Part shown: in pieces, positions 12,565 to 27,855 of the stretch
Numbering within the stretch: the stretch's first letter is position 1
Layout of the letters: every line of letters starts with the position of its first letter
From: Paramacrobiotus metropolitanus
Taxonomy: Eukaryota; Tardigrada; Eutardigrada; Parachela; Macrobiotidae
DNA: 64,000 bases
Direction of reading: 5' to 3'
NCBI RefSeq assembly: GCF_019649055.1
Contig: NW_026570260.1
Span: 682,001-746,000 of the forward strand
The notes under the pieces: generated by a model
The model's input: the letters and a program-made list of their open reading frames with translations, nothing else
Told to the model about the DNA's origin: nothing
The model's database searches: none
Position numbers and translations under genes: made by a program

Positions 12565-13470
12565 GGCGAAGTGAACGCACACAGCACACTCACCGCGCGT
12601 CACTTAGCCCATCTATCTGCGAGCAAAATACTACTACCTGCACTGTAATCTGTACAGCAATGCGCACAGCATAGCAACAACACAAAGAATCAGCTGGAGG
12701 GAATGCGGGATGCAGTGGCTACCCAAGCCGGAATATGTGAATGAGGGAAAGGGATGAATCAAGGATGGATGGATAATCTGTTGATAAAATAAACTTTCCA
12801 CAGCTGTTGCTGATGAATACGCTGCCTGACAGTGTGACTAGCTTGATCGGATGTGACGAAGGCGAAATGAGCTTGGGGCGGTGGATACTGTATTAAACTG
12901 TATTTGGATAGACTAATGCCCCATTGGTGGTTGGCGGTGTGTCAGAAACTCAGAGCCATCGCTTTAGCAGACGAGTGCGGTAGCGAGCTTTATGCTAAGG
13001 GGTGCAAAAATATGAAACCCGGAAATCTACCAAGAACAAAAATTTTAACATCCATATTTCACGTAAAACCTTTACTTACTTGGTTACAGGATTATGTACC
13101 ATAAAAAAGTATGCCAATAAGAAAACATTAATTTTTTTCGGTCTTATTCCCATGGATGGATACATTTTTTTTAACCAGGGTTTAACAAGTTTAGCCCCAG
13201 AGAGGAGATTAAAACCTCATGAATCCGGAAATCCGCCCGCCCTACTGACGCACGCCTACGCACTGCCCTGCTGATCTAGCCGATTCTAGTGTATTAATTC
13301 CGGAGCGCAGACTTGAAATCACAGCGACAGCAGCAAAACATGGCGAGAAATGGCGGCTAATTTTTTTATTCAGTATGGAATGATCAGCTTTCATTTTTGA
13401 CAACTGCATTTCGGATTATTAGCCTTGTCTGGACTCGTATTATTATTGCTTGTCATCCCAAGTCCCAACC
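12565..13470. other. Divergent intergenic region between PEDS1 and GMP reductase
   Basis: About 0.9 kb separates the two start codons, so it should contain both promoters. Small GATGGATGGATAA-like repeats occur near 12760. The weak open frame at 13002-13274 has no domain. No defined promoter motif was recognised. Confidence 0.45.
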
Positions 13471-16171
<2,701 letters not shown>

Positions 16172-17266
16172 AATTAATCCCCGTGCTTTCTCGCTTTTTT
16201 GAATTTCATTGGAAGTTTCATGCTCATTTGCCGGCTGCCCTCCTTGGATTCCGTACCTCTCCATTTTGCTGTGTATCTCGGGACAACCGTAATTGACGGT
16301 CTGTTATTTGGGTTGACTAATGTGGGTTCTTTTAATCGTCATTAAATCTTCTTTGCATGATGGACATTTGACGTACTTGGATTTATTTTTGATGGCACTA
16401 AAATCTTTGAACGTGTTTCTAAAAGTTTTGTTTTATTTGTTGTGAACGCGTTAAATTAAAGCTTTTGATACATATTTGCGAAGTCAGTTGATGAAATTTT
16501 TCGACAGTTGGATGCCTGTTCGACGGTTCCGTTTCGTTACGAGTATGAATTCTGAATCTGACTGAGTCTTGCGTAAATTCAGATTAGGCTGTGTGACCCG
16601 CAAGGGATTTCTTCGTTTTAATTTTGTCATGGAGGTAAACGTTTTTTTGAAGGCGGCAAAGCGTGCGTGCCTTATCGTACTAGTTTTGGCTCATCAGTCA
16701 GTAGAAAAAGAATGCGTCGTCTGGCCTGCACGCTGGTGCCCAGGATAGTATTGAACACCCATTTTTTCATCGCGTTGTAAAGAAGTATTAGAAACGTAGC
16801 ATTCCTGCACGAATACCGCGCCTAATTATTTCATCATTATTCTTTGTGGAGGAAATGACGGTGTTTCCACTCTGGTGCACATTTGGAGAGAAGAACACAG
16901 GTCAACACATACAGACAACTCTTTGTACATAATGTTAGTGGAGGAACTGGAGATAAAGCCTGAGTCATCCTGATTTCAGCCAAAAATAGAGAACTGTCCA
17001 CAGTTGCAGGCTTGCAGCTGTCGCGCGCCTTCAGATCATGATGCAAAAGACCGGTTGCTTCACATTTGGCTCACTTTGTGCGGTCGCGCCTGTAGGCAGG
17101 TAATAAATTTCATGTCCAGATCGAGAGTGGTGCAGTTTACTCTAACTTCCATCGGTATCGGAGCACCGGTTTCTCATTGAGCGCTTCTTTCCTAACCAAG
17201 CATTATTTTGTTGCGTGACCTTTCGATTGCAGCTGCTTTGTGCTGGTTAGAAATATCGCAATAACG
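16172..17266. other. Intergenic region, no gene seen
   Basis: About 1.1 kb holding the GMP reductase 3' UTR and the promoter of the Shisa-like gene. An ATTAAA at 16454-16459 could serve as poly(A) signal. Open frames on either strand are short and unsupported. Confidence 0.45.
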
Positions 17267-18246
17267 ATGCCTGTCAGAACTGCTTGCTTCACTGTGGCCG
17301 CACTTTTCCTTACCACATGTATCGGAGGTTTGCATTACCATTAAATAACTGAGATTTGGCTTTTGTGTATTTGCATGCCTCGAATATACCATTCGGTTCC
17401 GCGCGAATTAATTTTAACAGTACTAGTACTGTATTCCTTCCTTGAGCTCTGACTTTGTGCAACAGGTGCGTCCGTTGGCGCCACCGCGACGCAGGCCGAA
17501 GAGGACGAAGGTATTTGCACTGTTTTGCTGACATGTCCCAATGCCGCCCACGGGACGCTGTTCAAGGATACCGGCAGTTGGTGTTGTCGCAACCGCGACC
17601 GCACCATGTACTGCTGCGACTTTGCGGACTATGTACACAATCGAACCGGTTTGTCCTTGGCCGTCATCATCGGAATCAGCGTTATCGTAGTGGTAATAAC
17701 ATCACTCGAATAAAATCAAAGAAACTTAACACATAATAATGTATGTATAACGTACTTATGAATACAGTATTATCGTTCCGCACTTTTTAATTTTAGCGTT
17801 ATTTTACCAGTTCTCTTGATAACACACGGTCGCGCTGTTTCTTGTCAGCACCTTTGGGTTCGTTCGTCGGTTACACCCAATAGTCATGGACCAGTCTATC
17901 AGCCAGTAGATTTCGTTTGCATCAGTTTTCGTTTGCATTAGATTTCGTTTGCATCAGATTTCGTTTGCATTTTTTGCGTTTGCATCAGTGTAACACGATT
18001 GTGTATTCGTCACCATTTGTACCGTTTATCGTAGCTATCTCACTCGACAGTCATTCCAAAAGGTTATGCAAATGCTAATGTGTTATTATGCAGGTCGTGA
18101 CCTTGTTAGCGGTGCTGGTATTAGCCTGTTGTTGTGGATGCCGCTGTCTGGAAAGCACCTGCGACAACTTATCCTGGGCCACACGAAGAAACGATCCATC
18201 TCCAGCAGCGAGGTCCGCGTTTTTCACTCCAAGCCGCTACCCTTAG
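17267..18246 (+). CDS. Small Shisa-like cysteine-rich single-pass membrane protein
   Basis: Three in-phase exons (17267-17327, 17466-17692, 18094-18246) give 146 residues. Residues 1 to about 24 look like a signal peptide (VRTACFTVAALFLTTCIGG). The short ectodomain contains six cysteines, including the doublets WCCRNRDRTMYCCDF, which recall the paired-cysteine core of Shisa/WBP1/VOPP1-type proteins. One membrane helix follows (GLSLAVIIGISVIVVVVVTL...), with a Cys-rich juxtamembrane stretch (ACCCGCRCLEST) that could be palmitoylated. The cytoplasmic tail is short and ends in SRYP. In known Shisa-like proteins such tails bind WW or trafficking partners; that role is only inferred here. The membrane helix is split by intron 2, which carries the TTTGCAT repeat. 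An AATAAA lies about 170 bases after the stop. Confidence 0.75.
17910..17988 (+). repeat. Five-copy 16-base tandem repeat with TTTGCAT core
   Basis: TTTGCAT occurs at 17916, 17932, 17948, 17964 and 17979, i.e. spaced 16, 16, 16 and 15 bases, inside a unit like ATTTCGTTTGCATCAG. It lies in intron 2 of the Shisa-like gene. An ATGCAAAT (octamer-like) follows at 18066-18073, just before the acceptor. TTTGCAT is the complement of ATGCAAA, the POU/octamer half-site, so this could be an intronic cluster of POU sites or simply a minisatellite. Confidence 0.8.
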
Positions 18247-18414
18247 GCGTCTGCTAGGTGTTGACCCTTAGCCAAATTTTTCTCTAATGAGTTTCAAATT
18301 TTAGCTGTTCTTTGCATACACTGAACGGTCTGAACCAGAATAGTCAAGAGCAGTATAAAAACTAGCAAAAAAAAAGCAAAAGGCCCCTTGTTTTTGTTTG
18401 TCATGCTGTTAAAC

Positions 18415-18420
18415 AATAAA
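18415..18420 (+). promoter_or_regulatory. Probable poly(A) signal AATAAA
   Basis: First AATAAA after the stop of the Shisa-like gene, about 170 bases downstream, in A/T-rich sequence. Confidence 0.45.
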
Positions 18421-20559
18421 TCATCACCATTCATACAGATGACACAATACTTTGAGACTGCAGTGACGCAGCATACTTCAGCTTTCTCTTTAGCCGACTA
18501 ATTTTACGAAACAGTTGGATTAACTAAATAACCGGCATCCCAAGTTTACAACAAAATTCAACGATGAACTAATGGTCGTAACTCGACTCGTAAGTACGTA
18601 TTATAAGCAGCGTTATGCTCACTTTCGATGGTAACACGAATGTACATTAACCGTCACTAGATCCCTTCCAGTCCCTCGATATCCGAACTACAGAGTACAT
18701 ACGTACATAAGATCCGTAAGTCGGTACGGCAAAACCTTCAGTCAAATCCAAATTCTTCCTTCGCCGACTGCAGCACCCGGTTAAATGAGAAAATCAGTCC
18801 TTTAGCTTAGACCAAACCATGTTGAATCTTACGACGTTAACAAACTCCCTCATACTGTACATACAACTAGTCGGTTAACTATCATACAGGCTCATCGTTT
18901 AGACTGATCTGTCAGAGACCGCACACTCGAGGCGGTAGACACCTCTCGTGGCTTCGCTCTGTCGCCCGCCCGCACATGGCCACGCCATTCGTGCCGCTAT
19001 ATTACGCTGCTTACTCAGCGTCTACTTTGTCTCGCTGACCAATCAGCGCATCGCAGCACTCTTGGGGGCGTAGCCCAGCGCCTACGGGCGATTCCATGCT
19101 TTGTGGCATCGGCTGTTGCATACCTGCAGCACGCTGAATCATTATCACGATTCTGACGAGCGCGCTTGCAGCTACTTTTTTCCACAGCTTTTTCCCTATC
19201 GGGTTTTCTGTTGGTTTTGTTGTGGCTTTATTGATTCTCAATAAAGGCGATTTGCCCCATTTTCCATGTGCTTCTGTGTCATATCTGACAGATCAGTTAT
19301 AAATTTGGCTTTTCTTAATATTGCACAAGGGCCCTGCGCTGCCAACAGTGCCGACATATCAAAGGTCACCCTCCATCAACGATAAGATATCATAAAGGAT
19401 TTTCACAAACTGGTTGAAAACTGACTTGTGAGAACCATTATCCAGTTGTAACATCTCTGCACAGAAAAACCCAGACAGTGAAATGAGGAGCTGTAATCTG
19501 GGCGCACAGCAAAGTAGAACTTAACATGTAGCCTTATTTGTCTACCGCTTTGACTAACCTGTTCCAGTTTGTTCCAGCGCAGTTGTAATGTATTTGTTTG
19601 GCGCTAGAGCGTTAAGTCAACTGTAACGGAACCTGCACAGCGTCAGGTTTGCAAATTTATAAATAAATTTGCAGATAAATTTGCAAAATTATCTATGGGA
19701 ACGCAACAAAAATTAGTGCTATTATACTACCGTTAAAAGCTTCCTGGCAGCGTAAAAAGGCAAAGTACACATCGTCGTATATTCCGCCAGAATTAACAAA
19801 GCCCGGTATGGCGCGTGTTCTGCTTATTCAAATTAAAGGTAAGCGATCGGCAGTTCATCATGAACCCCATTGCTACTGCATCTTCGAGGATACCTACTGC
19901 ATCGATCACAATCCGATTAATTGCACGTGTCGGCAAAGAGCAAGATCCGGGTAGAGGGTTTTTCGATACATCGGCCTGCTCCCATCACGGCGACCGGTTT
20001 GTGGCGTTCTCTACCATACTTGATGGGCCATAAAGTACGGGTAGTACATGTGTAACCCTTTTGGGTGCTTTACAGCATAAGCAGCTTCGTAAGTTCTACT
20101 TACCCTTTCGGTACGTGAACGATCGTAAAGCACAGTCAACCATAATTCAGATTTTGCTGTCTACGGAGTAAACTGTTTTTAGTTTCTAAATTATTGTGCG
20201 ATGTAACATAGTTAAAAGCCTCCGTCAAAGGATGCAGGCCATACTTATCATCGTCATCTTCTGCGCTTTTTTTCCATCCAAGTAAAACCATGGAAATCCA
20301 TTGACCTTTAGTCTGGCCGCGAAAAATCCCTTAAAACCGGCTGGGCAGCAACAATCACATCGCGCCTTGCAACCGGGACCGAACTAATTGCCATCTATGT
20401 TCATTGAAATGCAAAGCCGACACCAACAAGCGCCAAGCGGTGACCTTTTATCATCGACTTTCTCGGGCACGGCGGAATACGTATATGCAGAACGTTAACT
20501 GCTTCTGACCTGCTCATACTAAAGGAAGTTCCGCATACTTTAAACGTTTCGTTTCTTGG

Positions 20560-21040
20560 AGGGTAGAACACACATTCTTCCGGTTCTATGGCAAGAAATT
20601 ATTTGGCGCCGTTTCGGCTTCGTCAAAACATGTGTACGTAAATTCTACCTGCCGCGGTCGGCAGAAAAGTGGCAGAACGTATATTTTTCAGCTCCGAGCG
20701 CGACATTTTACAGCTCCATAGACTACGTAGTCCAGACGTGGAAATACAACGTCATAAAACAGGGCTTACGTAACTCCACATGAAGAGGTCATCAGGAAAA
20801 TGGCAAGTTATAGAGCCCTTTTTTACGCGAAATTCCACACGACCGACATACGTGGTCTACGGAAATATACAATGGCACATTCCAGGTAGAAAAACACATG
20901 TCCAGACGACAGCTTTCAGTCGACCGCGGCAGGCAAAAATCATATTCACGAATAGACAGAATCAGACTCATATCCAAGATAGCATATTTCCGGTGTTTAC
21001 TGTTTTCAGTCAATTGCGGCACGTTTTTACTCGGCTAAGA
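20560..21040. repeat. Degenerate inverted repeat (old fold-back element)
   Basis: The left half (about 20560-20780) and the reverse complement of the right half (about 20800-21040) share collinear blocks: CTGCCGCGGTCG in both, a TAGACYACGTA block, GTGGAA and AGGGCT. Many mismatches and small indels separate the blocks, so this reads as an old copy of a hairpin-type element. Boundaries are approximate and no target-site duplication was found. Confidence 0.4.
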
Positions 21041-21594
21041 TTTGGAAATCACACTAATGATTATCGATTTTTTTCGGTACTTACTTTTAGAATTTTTTTA
21101 AGTAGCGTACACTAGCGCTGGCTAACAGTCATCTGAACTGGCTACTGGCGATAAGCATTAACTACTTACGGTAGAAATTACTCACTCATTGCTATAAACT
21201 GGAGCTACTAATGGTGAGATGGTGTCGTTGGTTTTTTGTGTACGAGCCAAATTTCATCTGTTACAGTTCCTTTGGGAAATTTTTTAATAACGGGTACTCC
21301 ATTTAATTTTTTTCAACGGCTTCTTGTATCGAACTGGAGAAGGTTAATACCGCAGTATAAATGTTACTGATTGTGTCAGGCTTCATGGCTCATGCATTCG
21401 TACCGTACGCATTGCAGCTCCTACCTCGGAATTATTCAATCAAAATCCTTAGGGTTCACAACTGACACACTGACCACCAGCAACCCTTAGCTGGGAACTG
21501 GCGAAATTGTTACTGAGCCACCCTAAAACCGAAAAAAAGCGGTCGAGCGGATCCGCCCATTGACGCTTATTTCCTAAACGTGACGCTTAATACC

Positions 21595-21626
21595 AAGCTT
21601 TGCCAAAATTAAGCTTTGCCAAAATT
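21595..21626. repeat. Two-copy 16-base tandem repeat
   Basis: The unit AAGCTTTGCCAAAATT is present twice head to tail and followed by a partial AAGCT. Function unknown. Confidence 0.8.
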
Positions 21627-24600
21627 AAGCTGGTTATTACCAGGCATGAACGTGATGCTTATGGGAGAAAATTAGCTAACGAAGGGTGAGCAAGAATCAT
21701 CCGTCTGTGGCAGACTGCCACGCGGCTGATTGTAAGTATTTCTGGAATGATGGAGGCGTTAAAATTACTGTACAACTTGTATGGAGCTTTGCAATTGTAC
21801 GGTTGCAGCGAGGTAGTACTGTACCCTTGACCTGATCTCATCGGGCGCAGGGAACGAACTACAGTAGCTTCGTGTTGCTGCCTCATTAATACCACATCCC
21901 ACGAATTGACATTTGATCCATTATGATCGCTTTTCCAATCATCATTCTCACCGCCTTCTGCTGATGTTGGACAAAAAGTAAAGTAATGAAGATGCATTTA
22001 ACGTGGCTTGGCGCACGAATAGAGGTCAACATTTGCAACTCTTTTCTCAATGGGCCTACGTGGTTTGAACTTTGAGGTGAATGGCTGTGGAGGAAATGAA
22101 CGACCTCCATCACGTTCATATAGTTGTCACTTTCCAGAAATGCGGAAACGGGATCCCAAGAAGCAGCAGACACATCGCACTGTTGTGGCTGGTGCAGGTT
22201 GCCTCTCGCCTACAGTGGCAGCTGTCTCCTGTTGCCGGCAGCCAAACAACTCCGGATTCGGAAGGAGCATTATACGAGTATTATCACGCTTTTACAACCA
22301 CGCTTTACACTTTTTCACCATGACTCCTCTAATACTTGTAGAAGTAGCCAGTTAACCAGTTAGTTAACGTTTTCGCGTTTTCTTGATAGTTTTTAGTAGG
22401 CGAAACAGAAGTTTTGCAGTTCATAATTTTTTTGGGCGGTGTCAAATTTCCAGTGCATGTGATGGTTTGATTAATTAACAAAAAGCTGCAGACTTGGTAA
22501 ATTTGTCATAGAAAACAGCGGTGTCATTGATGCGAGCCCACATAATAACAATTCAGTCTCTTAGCACAGTACTGTAGGTAGACAGTTTCCCGGCTAGTGG
22601 CTCCATTGAAATGAAAACGTTGATTACCTGCCAGAGCAAAAATAGCCCAGCCGGAAATAAATTGCACAGCGCACGCCGCACGTGCAGATTATATCTCCGC
22701 TTTAAAGGTCGTCCCTCTATTGTGACTGTTGGTGGCAGTGTATCGGGTTTGTTATGGCGGGCTTCTTCGCTGCTTAGTGGCAATTTGCTCCTTTTGAGAC
22801 TCGATTACTGCACGTTAAAGAGGCGACCAAAAATAAATTCTGCGCAGCAACCACGCGGCGTCGCCGAGCACCGGCAGCGCTCACTTTCCAGGGATGCCTC
22901 CAATGTGCGTCATGCAGCCGTTGGAGTGAAGGTGTCGCTGACAGATAAGTGGCAACCATGCGCGCATTCAATTACCGGGATGGCTGAACTGTGTGGGCCA
23001 AATGGCCTTGACCGGCACATAGTCACGGGAAGGTGGCTTGGGCACACAGGCAGCGGGCTGACGTCCCCCGCGCTCTGTTGAACTAGAGTGCATTGTCACT
23101 GGTTGACGGTCATCTGCCTAATGTGACACTTCAATGACCAGATATGCAATACACTGATCCTCACAACAGCTTACTGTTTTCTGCGGCTTCTTTAATTTTT
23201 TAAATTCTGAACGAGCTGATATATGTATGCTTATAAATAAGCTCGTTCTGCTTCATGCTTATATACAGAGTCGAAAGAAGAAAATACTTCGTCATATTAA
23301 TTTTTTAAAAAGTGTAATCACATACTACTGTGCAAATACACTGATGACTTATCAATTCGCAACGGCAGAATATGTTTTGTACCACATGAACATCATGCGG
23401 CCAATTTTGATTACTTATTTACTGATAATTGCAATTACGCACACGGTGCCGTAGTGGGTTACGGCGAAGCGTCCCGCGCCAACGGAATTATAGATCATTC
23501 TCGTCATAAAATTCCCAGAAGATTGGCAAAGGTGCTAATGTAGACGGTGTCCTCGGGGGATACTCACAATGCGGATGTACGGATTCTGCCCCAACCCATG
23601 CCGGGCTCAATGCGTTTAACGTTCGTCCGGGGGCGTCGCGTAGCATACACCGGCCGGGCGCTAGGGCAAGGTGTGGGCTTCCGATTTGCAGTCCACTTCC
23701 TCTGATTATGTGCTCCTATGTCAGCTTTGCATCTATAATTTAGTACAGTCTATACCCTGAATGTATTTATAATGGGTTATTATTGCAACTCCTGATCCGG
23801 TCTCAATATGCCAGTTTTGTCCTGCAGAAGTAGATTCCCGGCATGGTCACAAACGACAGTGACTGCTAAGTGTGGCGACACACAGCAGACGTTGGCGTAT
23901 AAATAAACCAAGGTTTTATGAAGCACATAATACTGTTTCTAATGCGGTGTTTTCTTTTGAAGTGACCATATGCATGGCTTTATCAGTACAGCACAATACT
24001 CTAAATGAGAGCTGAAATTTCTTCAGATTTATTATTTCTTCAAAATATTTTACATATTCGCGGTGATAATTGCGTGTTATGTAGCTGCAAACTTTATTTC
24101 ATTTTTTATACGAGTACATTATTTGCTGTGAAATTTAGATTACCAGATCAATGATAGGTAAAATACGAAATTAAAGTCGGCAAAATATCCTGACCAAGAA
24201 ATTCCAGTGCATATCTTTACAGATCACAGAGCAAACGTCCAATCGATATACACGTTACTAGCTGTTGTGCAGTATGACAAACATTCAGTAAAGGTTAAAT
24301 CTATAACAATCATTATTATAGCAGAAATGTCACGCCGAATAATACACGGTATATGTAATCGGCGTCGTTATCCAAACTCGGGTTAATAATTTTAGATAAT
24401 GAGAACTGTTGTCGTTATGTGAAGTGTGTGGGTTTAACGGCAAGCAACGAGGTGCATGGGGTATGGACTTTACTTCCGGGCATCAAGCGGATACCAAGCA
24501 AAGAGCAATACGGACACGTATATATATAACATCATAAAAGAGGCACGTAGTGCCCTAACAGCCATGCACAGAAAAACATCAAGGATGAAAACAGCAGAAG

Positions 24601-26712
24601 TTAACACATTTTGAGAACAGCAGTTACGGATTAGGTGGTGACGGGGATGGAGGGAGGGAAGGAAAATCTTCTACAGGCGAAACGGGCGAACTAATGGTAG
24701 CCGACTGGTGGTCAGCCGCTTTATATAGGCGAGTCCAGGTGGCCAGGGATGGGAGAGCGTTTGCTTTTCCCTGGCCAGGGGAGGAACTACTGACCAATGC
24801 GCGCGCGGTGGTCAGCGGATAACTCCGCCTTCATTATAAAGAGATTTCCCCAAAGAAATCTTAATCATAAAGTTTCCGTGTTCCTCCACAACAACTCCTT
24901 AATCGCCATTAGGCGACATATTACTAGTGCAATTGCGAATATTTGGGTTATTCCACGGGAAAATAAGGACAAAAATAGAGCAACATTAAAATTGCCGCAA
25001 CGATATACGTATAAGCATATCATGTATACGTATATACAGTCGTCAACAATGTCATATTACGCGGAAGCGGTGAATGCGAGTATTTACCGCGCGCGGCCAG
25101 TTACACAATGCCCTTTGCCGCGGCCCGGCATTGCGGAAAAAGGGTAAACAGGCCTGACCTTTGGACTGTCAGTCACGCTAAGGAACGCTGTGGCGTTCCT
25201 GGCATACACAAGATGCGGCCGGATATCTACGTCGAACATGCTAGCGGCAACAATTACTAGGATGGCTTGTTTACACGGTCATTAACGAGTATCAGGATTC
25301 CCGGCAAACCGCTGTTTATCCAGGCTGCTGCCTGATCGCTGTTACCGACTGTCGTTCGCGGGGTGGGCGATTTATTAGCAATTTAACCATATTAACCTAT
25401 CCAATGCCTCCTGAATTTGCAACCGGCAAAGCAGAACAAGGCCAGCGTATAATTATGGTCAATTTCTGTGGTGTCCTTATGGGAGATGCTTGAAAGTTGT
25501 GTACATAGTTATAGGTTGCTAGCATTGCATAATCGACGCCATTGATTTCCAATACGGTGAATGTGGTTACAAAACAGCAAACAACAAAGATTAAATATAA
25601 CAAAGTGAGGGAGTTACGGATTTCTCGATCTGCGCCTTGTACATGTATTGTACACATTTATGTACAGTCAATTTTGTCTTTTTTCTCTACACTTTCTTCG
25701 CCACAGAAAGGTGTATTGTCAGCACATGCAATGTTGGCGTATACATGTTCCCGTGAAAAGGTCTATAATTAGCGCTTCCGTGACTGCACATAGCGCAAGG
25801 TGCTCCTTTTTCTTCATTCGATCCCACCGCGCACCGCGCCCATATACATACACGGATCACCGGGAAATTGGCCGGCTGTAGCACTGAGCTGGATCAGCGA
25901 TGTAAAGGGAAAAAGGGAGAAGACTGTCTCAAGACTGCGCCATAGCAGCGGTGTAATACGATTCCCGTGGTGTATGTATTTAATACTGGTCCTACAGTCG
26001 CTATTTAACTGTGGATTCCTATATATTATTATACTACCCACCCGGCTGCTGCAGCTTTGTAGCTGCAAGCAGATGCAGAATTAAGCTGGATTCTGTAAGT
26101 AAAGTGTTCCCTGGCTGCAGTCAAGCGGGATTACTGCCAATCAATTTCCCATCGATCCGGCCAACACGGATTACATATTGACGTCACCGGGATGTATGCA
26201 GCCGTCAGGGCAACGGCGGCGGAAACAACACAGACTGGAAACCAATGATGCACGGCAGCTGCAGGGTTAATTTCAAAAGATGAATGAAATTACGTGAGAT
26301 TCATGGACACAGTTTTTAAAAAACTTAGTTAACTTACTATGTCATATTTACATAATAAGGGCTTGGTAGATTATATCCGTACACTAGGACTAGTAAACTG
26401 TACCGGCACATTACGAGTACTTAAATTCCTAAATCTGCGTATGAAAACTGCAGAGAAATACAGAAACAAGTTCCCCACCATCCACTAATGTTCGTACGCT
26501 GTAGGCGGTGCTTGATCATACGCGGAATTGCGGATCGGCCGGGCTTTGTTTGGTTGCGTTGCACACGCAGCAGCGATGAGCCGCAACATTTCTAGAACAA
26601 AAAGGGCCTGCATCACTGCCACTCCACTGCTCGTTTTCCATTTACTCCGAAGAGTTTTCTCTAACAACGCACTCGATATCTATCTTCCTCTCTCTGCTAC
26701 ACAAACGCTGTG

Positions 26713-27855
26713 ATGGCTATCGCGCTAGCTATGACCCGCATCGTGTACACTCCCGCCATCGTCCTCCTGTCGCTGTCAGCTGTATCCACTCGCTCCACCG
26801 GTGACCTCCTGGATATCTACCGCCAACAGCTGGACCATGATCTGCGCTGGGATGATAATGTGGACGGTTCGTACGACATCGACACCATCCGGACCAAATT
26901 CCGCACGGTCAGCAACGGTTTAGGCTGGATTATGACCTCAACACCGTTGTCCACTCGGAACGCCGTCAAGAACATCCACCAAGAGATGCCGCTATACCAG
27001 TTCTATAACCACCACACCCAGCAAGTCACATCCACTACAGACGCGCCAGAGGTGGAGATTGTTCTGGGCAAGGAAGACGATGAAGATGACAACGAAGAAA
27101 CGGACAATGGTAATGACAGTGATAACGACAGTGGTGACAGCGACGAGGACAATGAAGACACTGACGATGAGGTGACCACCAAGACCACGCCCGCGACCAC
27201 GGAAGCAACTACCCCGCCGCACTTGGTCATCCAACCTGGCCGCGCCATCGACACCGCACCCGCCCGCCTCGCCCACAACTCCGCTCACCTTCCGGCGCCC
27301 ACGTATGACCTGGCCAAATGCACCGATGTCGAAGATCACCAAACCGAGCAGGCGGTAACCCACCTGGCCGTCCCCATCACCGTGGGCGTGGTGGGCTCGC
27401 TGTGTTTTGCTGGAGTCATTGCCTTCTTTCTCCAGCGCCGAGCCCGTGGCCGGAAAGCCAGTTTTGACGAGGAGCACGGCTACGGTTACGGCTATGGGAT
27501 AAGTCAGCCCATTCCTTCTCGAAAGCCCAGCAAAGGCTTGACCTTGGACCTAACCAATGACCGCCTCTTGGCCAAATCGGCCGAAACCTACCATTACCAG
27601 CAGCAACGCCGCAGCATGATATCGTCCTCAGGATCGTCCAGCCGCTCGGGAAGTTTGATGCACGGCCGTGTGCCGGAACACTCCGATTACGACACCGAGG
27701 AGGAGGAGGCCGATGAGGGCGTGGCCACGCAGTACGGCGACTATACGGTGTTCGAGTGTCCAGGATTGGCGGCGCCTGGTGAATTCGAAGTGGTCAATCC
27801 GTTGTTTGCCGATCAGAACGAGAGTGTTATTGAAGTCGTCAGCAGTGAGGATTGA
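26713..27855 (+). CDS. Acidic type I membrane protein, unknown family, intronless
   Basis: One uninterrupted frame of 380 residues; the ATG at 26713 is used (the codon before it is GTG). Residues 1 to about 28 form a signal peptide (AMTRIVYTPAIVLLSLSAVS). The ectodomain (about 30-215) has an N-terminal stretch rich in polar residues. Around residues 112-150 follows a long Glu/Asp/Asn/Gly/Ser run, then a Thr/Pro-rich stalk likely to be O-glycosylated. A single membrane helix lies at roughly 218-240 (VPITVGVVGSLCFAGVIAFF), followed by basic stop-transfer residues (QRRARGRK). The cytoplasmic part has GYGYGYG, Ser-rich and Glu-rich stretches and ends ...VVSSED. I recognise no domain. The GC-rich third positions and an uninterrupted 1.1 kb reading frame support real coding. 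The lack of introns is unusual among neighbours. Confidence 0.8.
   Translation: MAIALAMTRIVYTPAIVLLSLSAVSTRSTGDLLDIYRQQLDHDLRWDDNVDGSYDIDTIRTKFRTVSNGLGWIMTSTPLSTRNAVKNIHQEMPLYQFYNHHTQQVTSTTDAPEVEIVLGKEDDEDDNEETDNGNDSDNDSGDSDEDNEDTDDEVTTKTTPATTEATTPPHLVIQPGRAIDTAPARLAHNSAHLPAPTYDLAKCTDVEDHQTEQAVTHLAVPITVGVVGSLCFAGVIAFFLQRRARGRKASFDEEHGYGYGYGISQPIPSRKPSKGLTLDLTNDRLLAKSAETYHYQQQRRSMISSSGSSSRSGSLMHGRVPEHSDYDTEEEEADEGVATQYGDYTVFECPGLAAPGEFEVVNPLFADQNESVIEVVSSED

Larger units (their letters stand above)
18247..26712. other. Large gene-poor spacer
   Basis: About 8.5 kb in which I recognise no conserved protein, tRNA or rRNA. Open frames here (for example 22050-22363, 22611-23081, 24797-25147, 25800-26084) have no domain, no consistent splice partners and overlap on both strands. 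It contains the degenerate inverted repeat around 20560-21040, a two-copy 16-base repeat at 21595-21626 and GC-richer patches near 24620-24830 with CCCTGGCCAGGG. Some of it may be distal regulatory DNA or UTR of the gene at 26713. Confidence 0.5.

Noticed and set aside
22050-23081. Cluster of overlapping frames
   Set aside because: Three frames and both strands open at once without motif; looks like chance in moderately GC-rich DNA.
26992-27477. 161-residue minus-strand frame
   Set aside because: Shadow of the orphan membrane protein gene; it is a complement of its acidic repeats (valine-rich).
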